Shown here: positions 34,429-42,506 of the stretch, in pieces
How positions within the stretch are numbered: position 1 is the first letter of the stretch
Layout: every line of letters starts with the position of its first letter
Source of the DNA: Gemmobacter sp.
GTDB taxonomy: Bacteria > Pseudomonadota > Alphaproteobacteria > Rhodobacterales > Rhodobacteraceae
Assembly (NCBI RefSeq): GCF_034676705.1
Contig: NZ_JAUCBS010000005.1
Coordinates: 287,747-351,746, forward strand
Direction: 5' to 3'
DNA length: 64,000 bases
Translations under genes and position numbers: made by a program
The notes under the pieces: model-generated
What the model was told of the DNA's origin: nothing
Database searches by the model: none
The model's input: only the letters and a program-made list of their open reading frames with translations

Positions 34429-35619
34429 ATGACAACCCCGGCCCCCGGCACCGTGGTGCTGACCGCGACCGAACGCGTGACCTTTGGCCAGCCGGCCGCC
34501 CAGGCCATCGCGGCCGAGGCGGCCACCCTTGGCGCGTCCCGCGTGATGCTGATCGCCAGCAAGTCGCTGGCGGAAACCACCGATGAAATCGTCCGCATCG
34601 AAGAGGCGCTGGGGGGCCGGCATGCCGCCACCTTTACCGGCGTCGCCCCCCATGTGCCGCGCACCGATGTGATGGCCGCCACCGACATGGCGCGCGATTG
34701 CGGCGCCGATCTGATCGTGTCGGTCGGCGGCGGGTCGGTCACCGACTGCGCCAAGATCGTGCCGATCTGCCTGTCGAACGACATCCGCAGCGCCGATCAG
34801 ATGGCCGACTACCACATCACCGTCAACGCGGTGGGCGAACTGGTGAACCCCGGCTTCCTGCCGGATTTCAAACAACAGACCATCCGCACCATCTGCGTGC
34901 CGACCACCCTGTCGGGCGGCGAATTCAACCCGCTGTCCGGCGCGACCGATCCGGCAACCCGGCACAAGCAGGGCTACCAGCACCGCATGATGGCGCCGGT
35001 CACCGTGATCCTTGATCCGGCCATGACGAAACACACCCCCGACTGGCTGTTCTTTTCCACCGGCGTGCGCGCGCTGGACCATGCCATCGAGACGCTGCAA
35101 TCCTTTCAGTCGAACGACTATTGCGACGGGCTGGCCGACAGCGCCCTGCGGCTGCTGGTCGATGGCCTGCCGCGCGTCAAGGCGAACCCGGACGATCTGG
35201 AGGCGCGGATGAAATGCCAGATCGGCGTCTGGCAATCCATGCTGCCGATCATCGGGGGGGTGCCGATGGGGGCCAGCCATGCCATTGGCCACGTTCTGGG
35301 CGGCCTGTGCGAGGTGCCGCATGGCTATACTTCCTGCGTGATGTCGCCGTTCGTGCTGCGCTGGAATGCATCGGTGAACGCCGACCGCCAGCGCCGCATC
35401 GCCGCCGCCTTTGGCCAACCGCTGAAGCCTGCGGGTGATCTGGTGGACGGCTTCATCACTGCGCTGGGGATGCCGCGGTCGCTGTCGGCCGTGGGCGTGA
35501 CCGAGGATCGGTTCCAGACCATCGCCGAATACACCATGCAGGACATCTGGGGCCGCACCAACCCGCGCCAGATTTCCGGCCCGGCGGATTTCCTGGAAAT
35601 CCTTGCCACCGCGAAGTGA
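34429..35619 (+). CDS. Iron-containing alcohol dehydrogenase family protein lacking one metal ligand
   Basis: The 396-residue group-III dehydrogenase has the cofactor motif GGGSVTD (about 100-106), the PTTLSGGEFN segment, and the histidines H218, H284 and H298. In enzymes such as FucO the segment reads D-A-L-x-H, giving an Asp and a His ligand. Here it reads R-A-L-D-H, so arginine R214 replaces the Asp. Loss of this ligand is a trait of maleylacetate-reductase-type members that work without iron. GGGAGGAG precedes the ATG at 34429. It may oxidise the alcohol released from the ester or reduce an oxo/enol acid. Confidence 0.85.
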   Translation: MTTPAPGTVVLTATERVTFGQPAAQAIAAEAATLGASRVMLIASKSLAETTDEIVRIEEALGGRHAATFTGVAPHVPRTDVMAATDMARDCGADLIVSVGGGSVTDCAKIVPICLSNDIRSADQMADYHITVNAVGELVNPGFLPDFKQQTIRTICVPTTLSGGEFNPLSGATDPATRHKQGYQHRMMAPVTVILDPAMTKHTPDWLFFSTGVRALDHAIETLQSFQSNDYCDGLADSALRLLVDGLPRVKANPDDLEARMKCQIGVWQSMLPIIGGVPMGASHAIGHVLGGLCEVPHGYTSCVMSPFVLRWNASVNADRQRRIAAAFGQPLKPAGDLVDGFITALGMPRSLSAVGVTEDRFQTIAEYTMQDIWGRTNPRQISGPADFLEILATAK

Positions 35620-35669
35620 ATTCGTGACGCAGCGACAGCCCTTCACGTTCCCGCGTGGGGGGCTATCCT

Positions 35670-35693
35670 TGCGGGGCGCTGGTCGGCCCCGCA
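35670..35693 (+). terminator. GC hairpin before second ligase gene
   Basis: TGCGGGGC pairs perfectly with GCCCCGCA around an 8-base loop. It lies 50 bases after the dehydrogenase stop and 20 bases before the next ATG. It may modulate expression of the last gene or hide its upstream region. Confidence 0.4.
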
Positions 35694-35712
35694 CCGACCC
35701 CCCGGAGGAGGA

Positions 35713-37341
35713 ATGCCCATGCTGACTGGCCTGATGATGGATCGGCCGTTGTCGATCCCTGCCGTGATCGACTATGCCGCCGATGTGACCCCCGGACGCC
35801 GGATCGTGTCGTCCACCGTCGAAGGCGGGATCCACGATTACAGCTACGCCCAGTCCCGCGATCGTATCGGGCAGCTGGCCCATGCGCTGGTGGCCATGGG
35901 GGTGAAACCCGGCGACCGCGTGGCGACGCTGGCCTGGAACGGCTACCGGCATTTCGAACTGTATTACGCCATCGCCGGCATCGGCGCCGTGTGCCACACC
36001 ATCAACCCGCGCCTGTTCCCTGACCAGATCGCCTGGATCATGACCCATGCGGCGGATACCGCGCTGTTCTTTGACCTGACCTTTGCGCCGCTGGTTACCG
36101 CGCTGCGGCCGCGCATGCCCGCAGGGATCAAGCTGGTCGCGATGACCGATGCCGCGCATCGCCCCGACATGGCGGATGTTGCGGTCTATGAGGATTTGCT
36201 GGCCGGCCAGCCCGCCCGCTACGGCTGGCCGACGATCCCCGAGGATACCGCCTCGGGCCTGTGCTATACCTCGGGCACCACGGGGGATCCCAAGGGGGCG
36301 CTGTATACTCACCGCTCCAGCCTGATGCACAGTTTCTCGGTGATCCTTGGCGCGCCCGGATCGTTCGGGCGCGGGCAGCGCATCCTGCCGGTGGTGCCGC
36401 TGTTCCATGTCAACGCCTGGGGCCTGCCGTTTTCCGCCCCGCTGTCGGCCACCGATCTGGTGTTCCCGGGGCCGCGGCTGGATGGCGCCTCGCTGTGGGA
36501 TCTGATGGACACCCAAGGGGTCACCGCCGGCTGGGGCGTGCCCACCGTCTGGGCCGGGCTGATCGACGAGATGCGAAAGCGCGGCGCGAAACCGGCGGCG
36601 CTGCATACCCTGCTGATCGGCGGGTCCGCCGTGCCCCCCGCCATGATCCGCGCGCTGGAGGAAGACTTCGGCGTCGAGGTGCTGCACGGCTGGGGCATGA
36701 CGGAAATGAGCCCCGTCGGCACCATCAGCCGCCCCGAACCCGGGCAGGATACCGAAACCCGCATCGCCGCCCGCATCCCGCAGGGCAAGCGGCTGTTCGG
36801 GGTGGATCTGAAGATCGTCGATGACGATGGCGCGCGCCAGCCGCATGATGGCGTGGCGCAGGGCGAATTGCTGGTGCGCGGGCCGGCCATCATCTCGGGC
36901 TATTACAACGATGCGGCGGCCAGCGCCAAGGCGTTCGATGCCGACGGCTGGTTCCGCACCGGCGACGTGGCAAAGATCAGCCCCGAAGGCGACCTGCTGA
37001 TCGTGGACCGCACCAAGGATCTGATCAAGTCGGGCGGCGAATGGATTTCGTCGATTGATCTGGAAAATGCCGCCGTGTCGCACCCGGCCGTGGCCATTGC
37101 GGCGGCCATCGCGGTGCCGCATCCGAAATGGGACGAACGCCCGCTGCTGGCCGTGGTGCTGCGCCCCGGCGCCACCGTGACCGAGGCCGAGATCCTGGCC
37201 CATATCGGCAAGACCATGGCGAAATGGCAGCTGCCCGATGCGGTGGCCTTTGTCGATACCATCCCGATGACGGCAACCGGCAAGATCTCGAAAAAGGATC
37301 TGCGGGTGCAACTGAAGGACCATTACGCGACCGCCGGCTAG
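35713..37341 (+). CDS. AMP-dependent acyl-CoA synthetase (fatty-acyl/AMP-binding family)
   Basis: The 542-residue ligase has the motif CYTSGTTGDPKG, the HGWGMTEMSPVG segment, the VDRTKDLIKSGGEWISSIDLE hinge and the final lysine motif TATGKISKKDLR. This set is typical of medium/long-chain and branched acyl-CoA synthetases of the AlkK type. A GGAGGAG ribosome site precedes the start. It is the second ligase in the Baeyer-Villiger operon; two ligases for one pathway suggest that two different acids are formed. It ends before a hairpin at 37355. Confidence 0.9.
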   Translation: MPMLTGLMMDRPLSIPAVIDYAADVTPGRRIVSSTVEGGIHDYSYAQSRDRIGQLAHALVAMGVKPGDRVATLAWNGYRHFELYYAIAGIGAVCHTINPRLFPDQIAWIMTHAADTALFFDLTFAPLVTALRPRMPAGIKLVAMTDAAHRPDMADVAVYEDLLAGQPARYGWPTIPEDTASGLCYTSGTTGDPKGALYTHRSSLMHSFSVILGAPGSFGRGQRILPVVPLFHVNAWGLPFSAPLSATDLVFPGPRLDGASLWDLMDTQGVTAGWGVPTVWAGLIDEMRKRGAKPAALHTLLIGGSAVPPAMIRALEEDFGVEVLHGWGMTEMSPVGTISRPEPGQDTETRIAARIPQGKRLFGVDLKIVDDDGARQPHDGVAQGELLVRGPAIISGYYNDAAASAKAFDADGWFRTGDVAKISPEGDLLIVDRTKDLIKSGGEWISSIDLENAAVSHPAVAIAAAIAVPHPKWDERPLLAVVLRPGATVTEAEILAHIGKTMAKWQLPDAVAFVDTIPMTATGKISKKDLRVQLKDHYATAG

Positions 37342-37354
37342 GCCGGCCAATGGC

Positions 37355-37372
37355 GGGGGCCGACCGGCCCCC
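37355..37372 (+). terminator. Hairpin between convergent operons
   Basis: GGGGGCCG pairs with CGGCCCCC in a compact stem 14 bases after the ligase stop. The Liv-type permease gene converges from the right, ending at 37522. No other feature was seen in the rest of this gap. Confidence 0.5.
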
Positions 37373-37521
37373 GTCACGGAACTTTCGCGCAGGCTGCACG
37401 TGCCCGGCGCACCCGCCGGTGAAAGAGCGCCCCGACACCGCAAGCGCCGGATCTGTCCGGTATCAGCCGCTCCCGCCGCGCTTCAAGATCGGCCGGGCGC
37501 GCGGGTGGCGGCGCGGGGCCT

Positions 37522-38547
37522 TCATCTCCGGCCGGAAAACGCGGCATGGCCGGGCCGGTCGCCACCTTGGCCACCGGGATGGTTGCGCCGGGTGGGCAGC
37601 AGCGACCAGCCGAACCGCCGCTCCACCATGCCCCAGAGTCCCGAGCGCGACACCAGCATCAGCGCGATTCCCGCCAGCCCCAGCACGATCAGGTAGAACG
37701 TGCCATAGTCCGACAGCAACTCGCGCAGCACGAAATAGGCCAGCGTGCCGATGATGGCGCCTTCCAGCCGCCCGATGCCGCCGATCACCACCATGAAGAT
37801 CACGATCGCCGTCCAGTCGTTCACCGAAAACGCCGTGGCGGGCGAGATGCGCAGCTTTTGCAGGAAGATCACCGCACCGACGGCGCCGGTCATCGCCGCC
37901 ACCGCAACATAGGTGCGGAACCGTACCTTCCACAGGTCGATGCCGACCGCGCCCGCGGCCAGCGGATTGTCGCGCAGCGCCATCAGCGCCAGCCCGGGCT
38001 TGGAGCGGATCAGCGCATAGGCGGCGGCCAGCGTGCCGATGCCGAGCGCGACCAGCAGGCTGTAGATGACGATCTCGGCGCCCGCCCGGGTTTCCGCGAT
38101 GCTGCGCACGGCTGCGACCGGCAGCGATACCCCCGCGCCGCCGCCCAGCGAGGGGATGGCGGCAAAGACCAGCGCCACGGTTTCCGCCGCGACCCAGGTG
38201 CCGACGGCGAAATACGGGCCTTCCAGCCGGAACAGCAGCGGCGCGAACAGCATCGCCACCAGCCCGGCGCCGAGGAAGGCCAGCGGGATCGCGGCCAGCG
38301 GTGGCAGGCCGAGCCAGATCACCGCCATGAACAGGATGTAGCCGCCCAGGCCGACAAAGGCCTGCTGCCCCACCGACAACAGCCCGGCATAGCCCGCCAG
38401 CAGGTTCCACAGCACCGCCAGCGCCAGGTAGCTCATGACTTCGCCCAGCAGCCGCAGGTCGGACCGGCCAAGCCAGAGCGGCGCGGAAAACAGGATCGCC
38501 GCCACGACGGCAAGGCCCAGAAAGACACGCAAGGCAGGATTGGTCAT
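37522..38547 (-). CDS. livM: Branched-chain amino acid-type ABC permease (LivM)
   Basis: The 341-residue membrane protein has about ten hydrophobic segments. The LivM signature is LALAVLWNLLAGYAGLLSVGQQAFVG near 36-62, with a coupling-loop region ALRDNPLAAGAVGIDLWKVRF. The start lies 3 bases after the LivH-type permease stop. It is the last gene of the GFHM-ordered operon. Liv-type importers beside aromatic genes often carry aromatic or other carboxylic acids instead of amino acids, which fits the neighbouring dioxygenase operon. Confidence 0.92.
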   Translation of the reverse strand: MTNPALRVFLGLAVVAAILFSAPLWLGRSDLRLLGEVMSYLALAVLWNLLAGYAGLLSVGQQAFVGLGGYILFMAVIWLGLPPLAAIPLAFLGAGLVAMLFAPLLFRLEGPYFAVGTWVAAETVALVFAAIPSLGGGAGVSLPVAAVRSIAETRAGAEIVIYSLLVALGIGTLAAAYALIRSKPGLALMALRDNPLAAGAVGIDLWKVRFRTYVAVAAMTGAVGAVIFLQKLRISPATAFSVNDWTAIVIFMVVIGGIGRLEGAIIGTLAYFVLRELLSDYGTFYLIVLGLAGIALMLVSRSGLWGMVERRFGWSLLPTRRNHPGGQGGDRPGHAAFSGRR

Positions 38548-38550
38548 GGC

Positions 38551-39411
38551 TCAGTCCATCCGGGGGAACAGCCCGCGCGGCTTCAGCGCGAGGATGAGGA
38601 AGAACACCAGATGCCCGGCCAGCGCCTGGAAGGCGGGCGAGATCTGGGCGCCCAGCGATTGCGCGACCCCCAGCACGACGCCGCCCGCCAGCGTGCCCCA
38701 CAGGTTGCCCAGGCCGCCGATGATGACCGCCTCGAAGCCGTAGATCAGCCGGGCCGGGCCCGAGAACGGGTCGAAGTTCGACCGCATCGCCAGCAGCACC
38801 CCCGCCACCGCGATCAGCGCGAAGGACAGCGCCATGGCGGCGGCAAAGACATGGGCGGTGTTCACGCCCATCATCCGCGCCGTCTCGGCATCGTCCGAGG
38901 TGGCGCGGAAGGTCCGCCCGATCCGGCTTTTGGCGAACAGCCATTCCAGCCCCGCGATCAGCGCCACCGCCGCCGCCAGCGTCAGGAGCGGCAGCACGCC
39001 GACGGTCACCCCGGCAAGCGAGACGCTTTGCGCCTCGACCGCACCGGCCGAGAGGCGGCGGGTGTCGCTGGAGAACACCGTCAGCAGCACGTTCTGGATC
39101 ACCACCGCCAGCCCGAAGGTGACCAGGATCGGCGGCAGGATGTCGGGCCCCAGCGTGCGGTTCAGCGCAAAGCGCTGGATGGCATAGCCCATGCCCGCCA
39201 TCAGCGGCACCGCCAGCCCCAGCGCCAGCACCGGATGCAGCCCGGTGGCGCCGATCACCGTCAGCGCGACATAGGCGCCCAGCACGATGAAATCGCCATG
39301 CGCGATGTTGACCAGCCGCATGATGCCGAAGGTCAGGCTCAGCCCCAGCGCGAACAGGGCATATAGCCCGCCGACAAGGATGCCCTGCACGATGGCGTCG
39401 ACAAGGATCAT
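38551..39411 (-). CDS. livH: Branched-chain amino acid-type ABC permease (LivH)
   Basis: The 286-residue permease opens with the LivH pattern VQGILVGGLYALFALGLSLTFGIMRLVNIAHGDF and has about eight spans. A coupling loop FRATSDDAETARMMGVN contacts the ATPases. It starts 4 bases after the LivF-type ATPase stop. Together with the LivM-type subunit it makes the channel of the first Liv-type importer. Confidence 0.93.
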   Translation of the reverse strand: MILVDAIVQGILVGGLYALFALGLSLTFGIMRLVNIAHGDFIVLGAYVALTVIGATGLHPVLALGLAVPLMAGMGYAIQRFALNRTLGPDILPPILVTFGLAVVIQNVLLTVFSSDTRRLSAGAVEAQSVSLAGVTVGVLPLLTLAAAVALIAGLEWLFAKSRIGRTFRATSDDAETARMMGVNTAHVFAAAMALSFALIAVAGVLLAMRSNFDPFSGPARLIYGFEAVIIGGLGNLWGTLAGGVVLGVAQSLGAQISPAFQALAGHLVFFLILALKPRGLFPRMD

Positions 39412-39415
39412 GGCG

Positions 39416-40117
39416 TCATTCTCCGAAATAAGCGGCGGTGATCTGCGCCTTGGTCAGGTCTGCGGCCCGGCCCGACAGGACCACCCGGCCCTCGTTCAGG
39501 CAGACCAGATCCTGCGCCATGCGCAGCACGCGGTTGACGTCCTGTTCCACCACGATGGCGGAAATCCCGCTGGCGGCGATCGCGGGCATCGCGGCATAGA
39601 CATCGGCGACCACGATGGGGGCGAGGCCCAGCGAGATTTCGTCGAACAGGATCACGCTGGGGTTGGCCATCAGCGCCCGGCCGATGGCGACCATCTGCTG
39701 CTGGCCGCCCGACATCTGCGTCGCGGGCTGGCGCGCGCGGTCGCGCAGGATGGGAAACAGCCCGTAGACCCGTTCCAGCGTCCAGTCGCCGCGCCGGCCG
39801 TATTCGCCCGCCAGCCGCAGGTTCTCCTCGACCGAGAGCGAGCGGAACAGCCGCCGCCCTTCGGGCACGATGGCGATGCCCAGTTGCGCCATCGCCTCGG
39901 GGCTGCGGTCGCCGATGGGCTGGCCGCGGAAGGTGACCATCCCGCGTTCGCGCGGCAGCACGCCCAGGATCGCCTTGAACAGCGTCGATTTCCCGGCGCC
40001 GTTGGCGCCCACCAGCCCCAGAAGCGTGCCTTCGCGCAGCGCGAACGAGACGTCGAACAGCGCCTGGAAATCGCCGTAACCGGACCTCAGGCCATGCAGG
40101 CCCAGGATGTCAGCCAT
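39416..40117 (-). CDS. livF: Branched-chain amino acid-type ABC ATPase (LivF)
   Basis: The 233-residue ATPase has Walker A GANGAGKST, the signature MSGGQQQM, Walker B ILFDEISLGLA and the LivF-type VEQDVNRVL H-loop replacement. The ATG at 40117 lies inside the LivG gene (8-base overlap) and has a GGAGGCGC ribosome site. It ends 4 bases before the LivH-type start. Confidence 0.93.
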   Translation of the reverse strand: MADILGLHGLRSGYGDFQALFDVSFALREGTLLGLVGANGAGKSTLFKAILGVLPRERGMVTFRGQPIGDRSPEAMAQLGIAIVPEGRRLFRSLSVEENLRLAGEYGRRGDWTLERVYGLFPILRDRARQPATQMSGGQQQMVAIGRALMANPSVILFDEISLGLAPIVVADVYAAMPAIAASGISAIVVEQDVNRVLRMAQDLVCLNEGRVVLSGRAADLTKAQITAAYFGE

Positions 40118-40856
40118 GATGCGCCTCCTCGCCCGGGCCCAGATAGATCGCCGCGACCTGCGGGTCGGACAGGATGGCATCGGGGGCGCCCTCGGCGATC
40201 ACCTTGCCGAAGTCCAGCACCAGCACCCGGTCCACCACCGACAACAGCGCGTGCAGCACATGTTCGATCCAGACGATGGTCACGCCCTCGGCCCGGATCT
40301 GGCGGATGAGATCCACCAGTTCGTGGCACTCCGCCTCGGTCATGCCGCCCGCGATCTCGTCCAGCAGCAGCAGGCGCGGGCCGGTCGCCAGCGCGCGCGC
40401 CAGTTCCAGCCGCTTGCGGTCCAGCAGCGTCAGGCGCCCGGCGGGAAGGTTCGCCTTGGCCGCCAGCCCGGTGCGCTCCAGCGCCGCGCAGGCGGGGGCG
40501 CGGGCATCGGATTCCCGCAATCCCCGCCCGAAGGCGGCGGCGACCAGCACGTTTTCATAGACCGTCAGGCCGGAAAACGGCTGCGGCACCTGAAAGCTGC
40601 GGCTGATGCCCGCCAGGCAGCGGGCGCGGGCATCCATCGCGGTGATGTCCTGCCCGAACAGCGCGATCCGCCCCGCGTCCGCGCGCGCCGTCCCGGTGAT
40701 CAGGTTGAACAGCGTGGTCTTGCCCGCGCCGTTCGGCCCGATGATCCCCAGCGCGGCATGTTCGGGGACCGAGAGGCTGACCCCCTGCGCGACCTTGAGC
40801 GCGCCATAGGATTTGTCCAGCGACTCGGCCGACAAGGCCAGGACGGTCTGTGGCAT
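40110..40856 (-). CDS. livG: Branched-chain amino acid-type ABC ATPase (LivG)
   Basis: The 248-residue ATPase has Walker A GPNGAGKTT, the LivG motif ISRSFQVPQPFSGLTVYENV, Walker B LLLDEIAGGMTEAE and WIEHVLHAL. The signature segment reads LTLLDRKRLELARAL, the degenerate form normal for LivG. A GGGAGGA ribosome site precedes the ATG. It is the first gene of the importer operon and is divergent from the binding protein at 41034. Confidence 0.93.
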   Translation of the reverse strand: MPQTVLALSAESLDKSYGALKVAQGVSLSVPEHAALGIIGPNGAGKTTLFNLITGTARADAGRIALFGQDITAMDARARCLAGISRSFQVPQPFSGLTVYENVLVAAAFGRGLRESDARAPACAALERTGLAAKANLPAGRLTLLDRKRLELARALATGPRLLLLDEIAGGMTEAECHELVDLIRQIRAEGVTIVWIEHVLHALLSVVDRVLVLDFGKVIAEGAPDAILSDPQVAAIYLGPGEEAHHG

Positions 40857-40899
40857 TGCGATGTCCTCCCGCCCCGGAGCCTAGGAGTTTTGTATTCTT

Positions 40900-40928
40900 T
40901 TGACAAGATCATATATTTTAATTTACAT
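40900..40928 (+). promoter_or_regulatory. Candidate promoter with AT-rich operator, upstream of binding protein
   Basis: TTGACA at 40900-40905 is followed by the AT-rich ATCATATATTTTAATT and a weak TTACAT-type -10 about 17 bases on. The ATCATAT-TTTAAT core recurs at 42372 upstream of the dioxygenase, suggesting a common regulator. This AT island stands out sharply from the GC-rich surroundings. Confidence 0.45.
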
Positions 40929-41033
40929 CGAGCATTAAAATCCGCAGTATCGGGCTGCCATCGCCCGGTGGCCGGCGCCCGAGGAAGCGCCGACCCGCGA
41001 CCGCGGCGGTCCATAGCTGAACGGGAGGAACCG

Positions 41034-42317
41034 ATGTCTCGCTATTCCAACTCCTTGTGGTCGCGCCGCCGCGTGCTGGGGACCGGGGCCGCCGCCCTGG
41101 CCGCGCCGGTGATCGCGCCGCGTCGTGCCTGGGCGCAGGGCAATGAAATCCGCGTGGGCTGGGTCAGCCCGACCACCGGCCCGATCGCGGCCTTCGGCGC
41201 CGCCGACGACTTCGTGCTGGGCCAGCTGGAGGCAAAGCTGGCCAAGGGGGTGGAAATCAACGGCACCGTGCGGCCCATCCGGCTGATCCGCCGCGACAGC
41301 CAGTCGAACCCCAACCGTGCCGCCGAGGTCGCCTCTCAGCTGATCCTGGACGAGGAGGTGCATCTGATGCTGTGTTCCTCGACCGCCGACACCGTGCTGC
41401 CGGTCACCGACCAGTGCGAGCTGAACGAGGTGCCGAGCGTGTCGACCGATACGCCGTGGGACGCCTTCTTCTTCGCCCGCGGCGGCGATCCGGCCAAGGG
41501 CTTCGACTGGACCTATCACTTCTTCTGGGGCGCCGGGCAGGTGGTGGATTGCTACGCCTCGCTGTGGAACCAGCTGGACACCAACAAGCGCGTCGGCCTG
41601 CTGCTGTCGAACGACAGCGACGGCGTGGCCATGTCGCACCCGGAAATCGGCATGGCGGCGATGGTGCGCAAGGCCGGGTTCGAGGTGGTGGACGGCGGCC
41701 TGTTCCAGCCGCTGTCGGACGACTATTCCGCCCAGATCGCCCGCATGCGCGACGCGGGCGTCGATATCATGACCGGGGTGTTCCTGCCGCCGGACTGGAC
41801 GACCTTCTGGGTGCAATCGGCGCAGCAGGGCTTCAAGCCCAAGGCCGCCAGCATCGCCAAGGCGCTGCTGTTCCCCACCGCCGTCGAGGCGCTGGGGCCG
41901 CTGGGCGAAGGGCTGTCGACCGAGGTCTGGTGGTCGCCGGACCATCCCTATCCGTCCAGCCTGACCGGCGAAAGCTCGGCCGACCTGGCCGCCGCCTATA
42001 CCAGGGCGACCGGGCGGCAGTGGATCCAGCCGATGGGCTACAAGCACGCACTGGTGGAAACCGCGCTGGATATCCTGGGCCGCTGCGCCGACCCCACCGA
42101 TTCGGGCGCCATGATGGAGGCGATCCGCGGCACCGACCTGACCACGCTGGTCGGCCGGGTGAACTGGCAGAACGGCCCGGTGCCGAACGCCTGCCCCACG
42201 CCGGTGGTGGGCGGCCAGTGGACCAAGGGCGAGGCCGCGCCCTTCGATCTCAAGATCGCCGAGAACGCCCAAGCGCCGGAAATCGCCGTTCAGCGCCCGT
42301 TCCACGCGCTGAACTGA
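41034..42317 (+). CDS. ABC transporter substrate-binding protein (Liv/AmiC type)
   Basis: The 427-residue periplasmic binding protein has a twin-arginine leader (SRRRVLG, hydrophobic AAALAAPVIA, cleavage near AWA-Q, residues 33-35). The mature part is a type-I periplasmic fold with GWVSPTTGPIAAFG at the start, LILDEEVHLMLCSSTAD, and YSAQIARMRDAGVDIMTG in the second lobe. GGGAGGA precedes the ATG. It is divergent from its LivGFHM-type operon and lies upstream of the extradiol dioxygenase operon, so an aromatic acid is a likely cargo. Confidence 0.92.
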   Translation: MSRYSNSLWSRRRVLGTGAAALAAPVIAPRRAWAQGNEIRVGWVSPTTGPIAAFGAADDFVLGQLEAKLAKGVEINGTVRPIRLIRRDSQSNPNRAAEVASQLILDEEVHLMLCSSTADTVLPVTDQCELNEVPSVSTDTPWDAFFFARGGDPAKGFDWTYHFFWGAGQVVDCYASLWNQLDTNKRVGLLLSNDSDGVAMSHPEIGMAAMVRKAGFEVVDGGLFQPLSDDYSAQIARMRDAGVDIMTGVFLPPDWTTFWVQSAQQGFKPKAASIAKALLFPTAVEALGPLGEGLSTEVWWSPDHPYPSSLTGESSADLAAAYTRATGRQWIQPMGYKHALVETALDILGRCADPTDSGAMMEAIRGTDLTTLVGRVNWQNGPVPNACPTPVVGGQWTKGEAAPFDLKIAENAQAPEIAVQRPFHALN

Positions 42318-42327
42318 TCCTGCGCGA

Positions 42328-42354
42328 GGCCGCCCCCCGGGCAGCGGGGCGGCC
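42328..42354 (+). terminator. Terminator-like hairpin after binding-protein gene
   Basis: GGCCGCCCC pairs perfectly with GGGGCGGCC around 9 bases, 10 bases after the stop. It is followed closely by CTGTAAAATAAAAC. It likely ends or attenuates the binding-protein transcript before the dioxygenase promoter. Confidence 0.6.
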
Positions 42355-42370
42355 CTGTAAAATAAAACAC

Positions 42371-42393
42371 TATCATATGTTTAATATATGATA
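42371..42393. promoter_or_regulatory. AT-rich palindrome upstream of dioxygenase operon
   Basis: TATCATAT and ATATGATA form a perfect inverted repeat with a 7-base spacer (GTTTAAT). It sits 114 bases before the extradiol dioxygenase start, after the hairpin that follows the binding-protein gene. It is a strong candidate operator for one of the local GntR regulators. Confidence 0.55.
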
Positions 42394-42506
42394 ATGGACA
42401 AAAGCCGATCATCAGGGTAAGTCCATGCCGCCGGGCAGCCCTGCGCGGCCCGGCCCGCCCGGCATCCGCAGCGGCGCCCGAGACCTGAAACGAAGTGGAG
42501 GAGACG

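Noticed and set aside
34204..37443. Very long minus-strand open frame (about 1080 codons) opposite the ligase and dehydrogenase genes
   Set aside because: The product is rich in Arg, His, Gln and Gly with no domain, and both + strand genes beneath it have full family motifs. It is a frame shadow of GC-rich coding DNA.
37546..39366. Plus-strand open frame of about 600 codons opposite the LivM/LivH-type permeases
   Set aside because: Extremely Gln/Arg/His-rich antisense of hydrophobic membrane-protein codons, a known artefact.
42371..42393. Possible phage or plasmid attachment site because of the perfect AT-rich dyad
   Set aside because: No integrase, tRNA or direct repeat nearby. The position in a promoter region fits an operator better.
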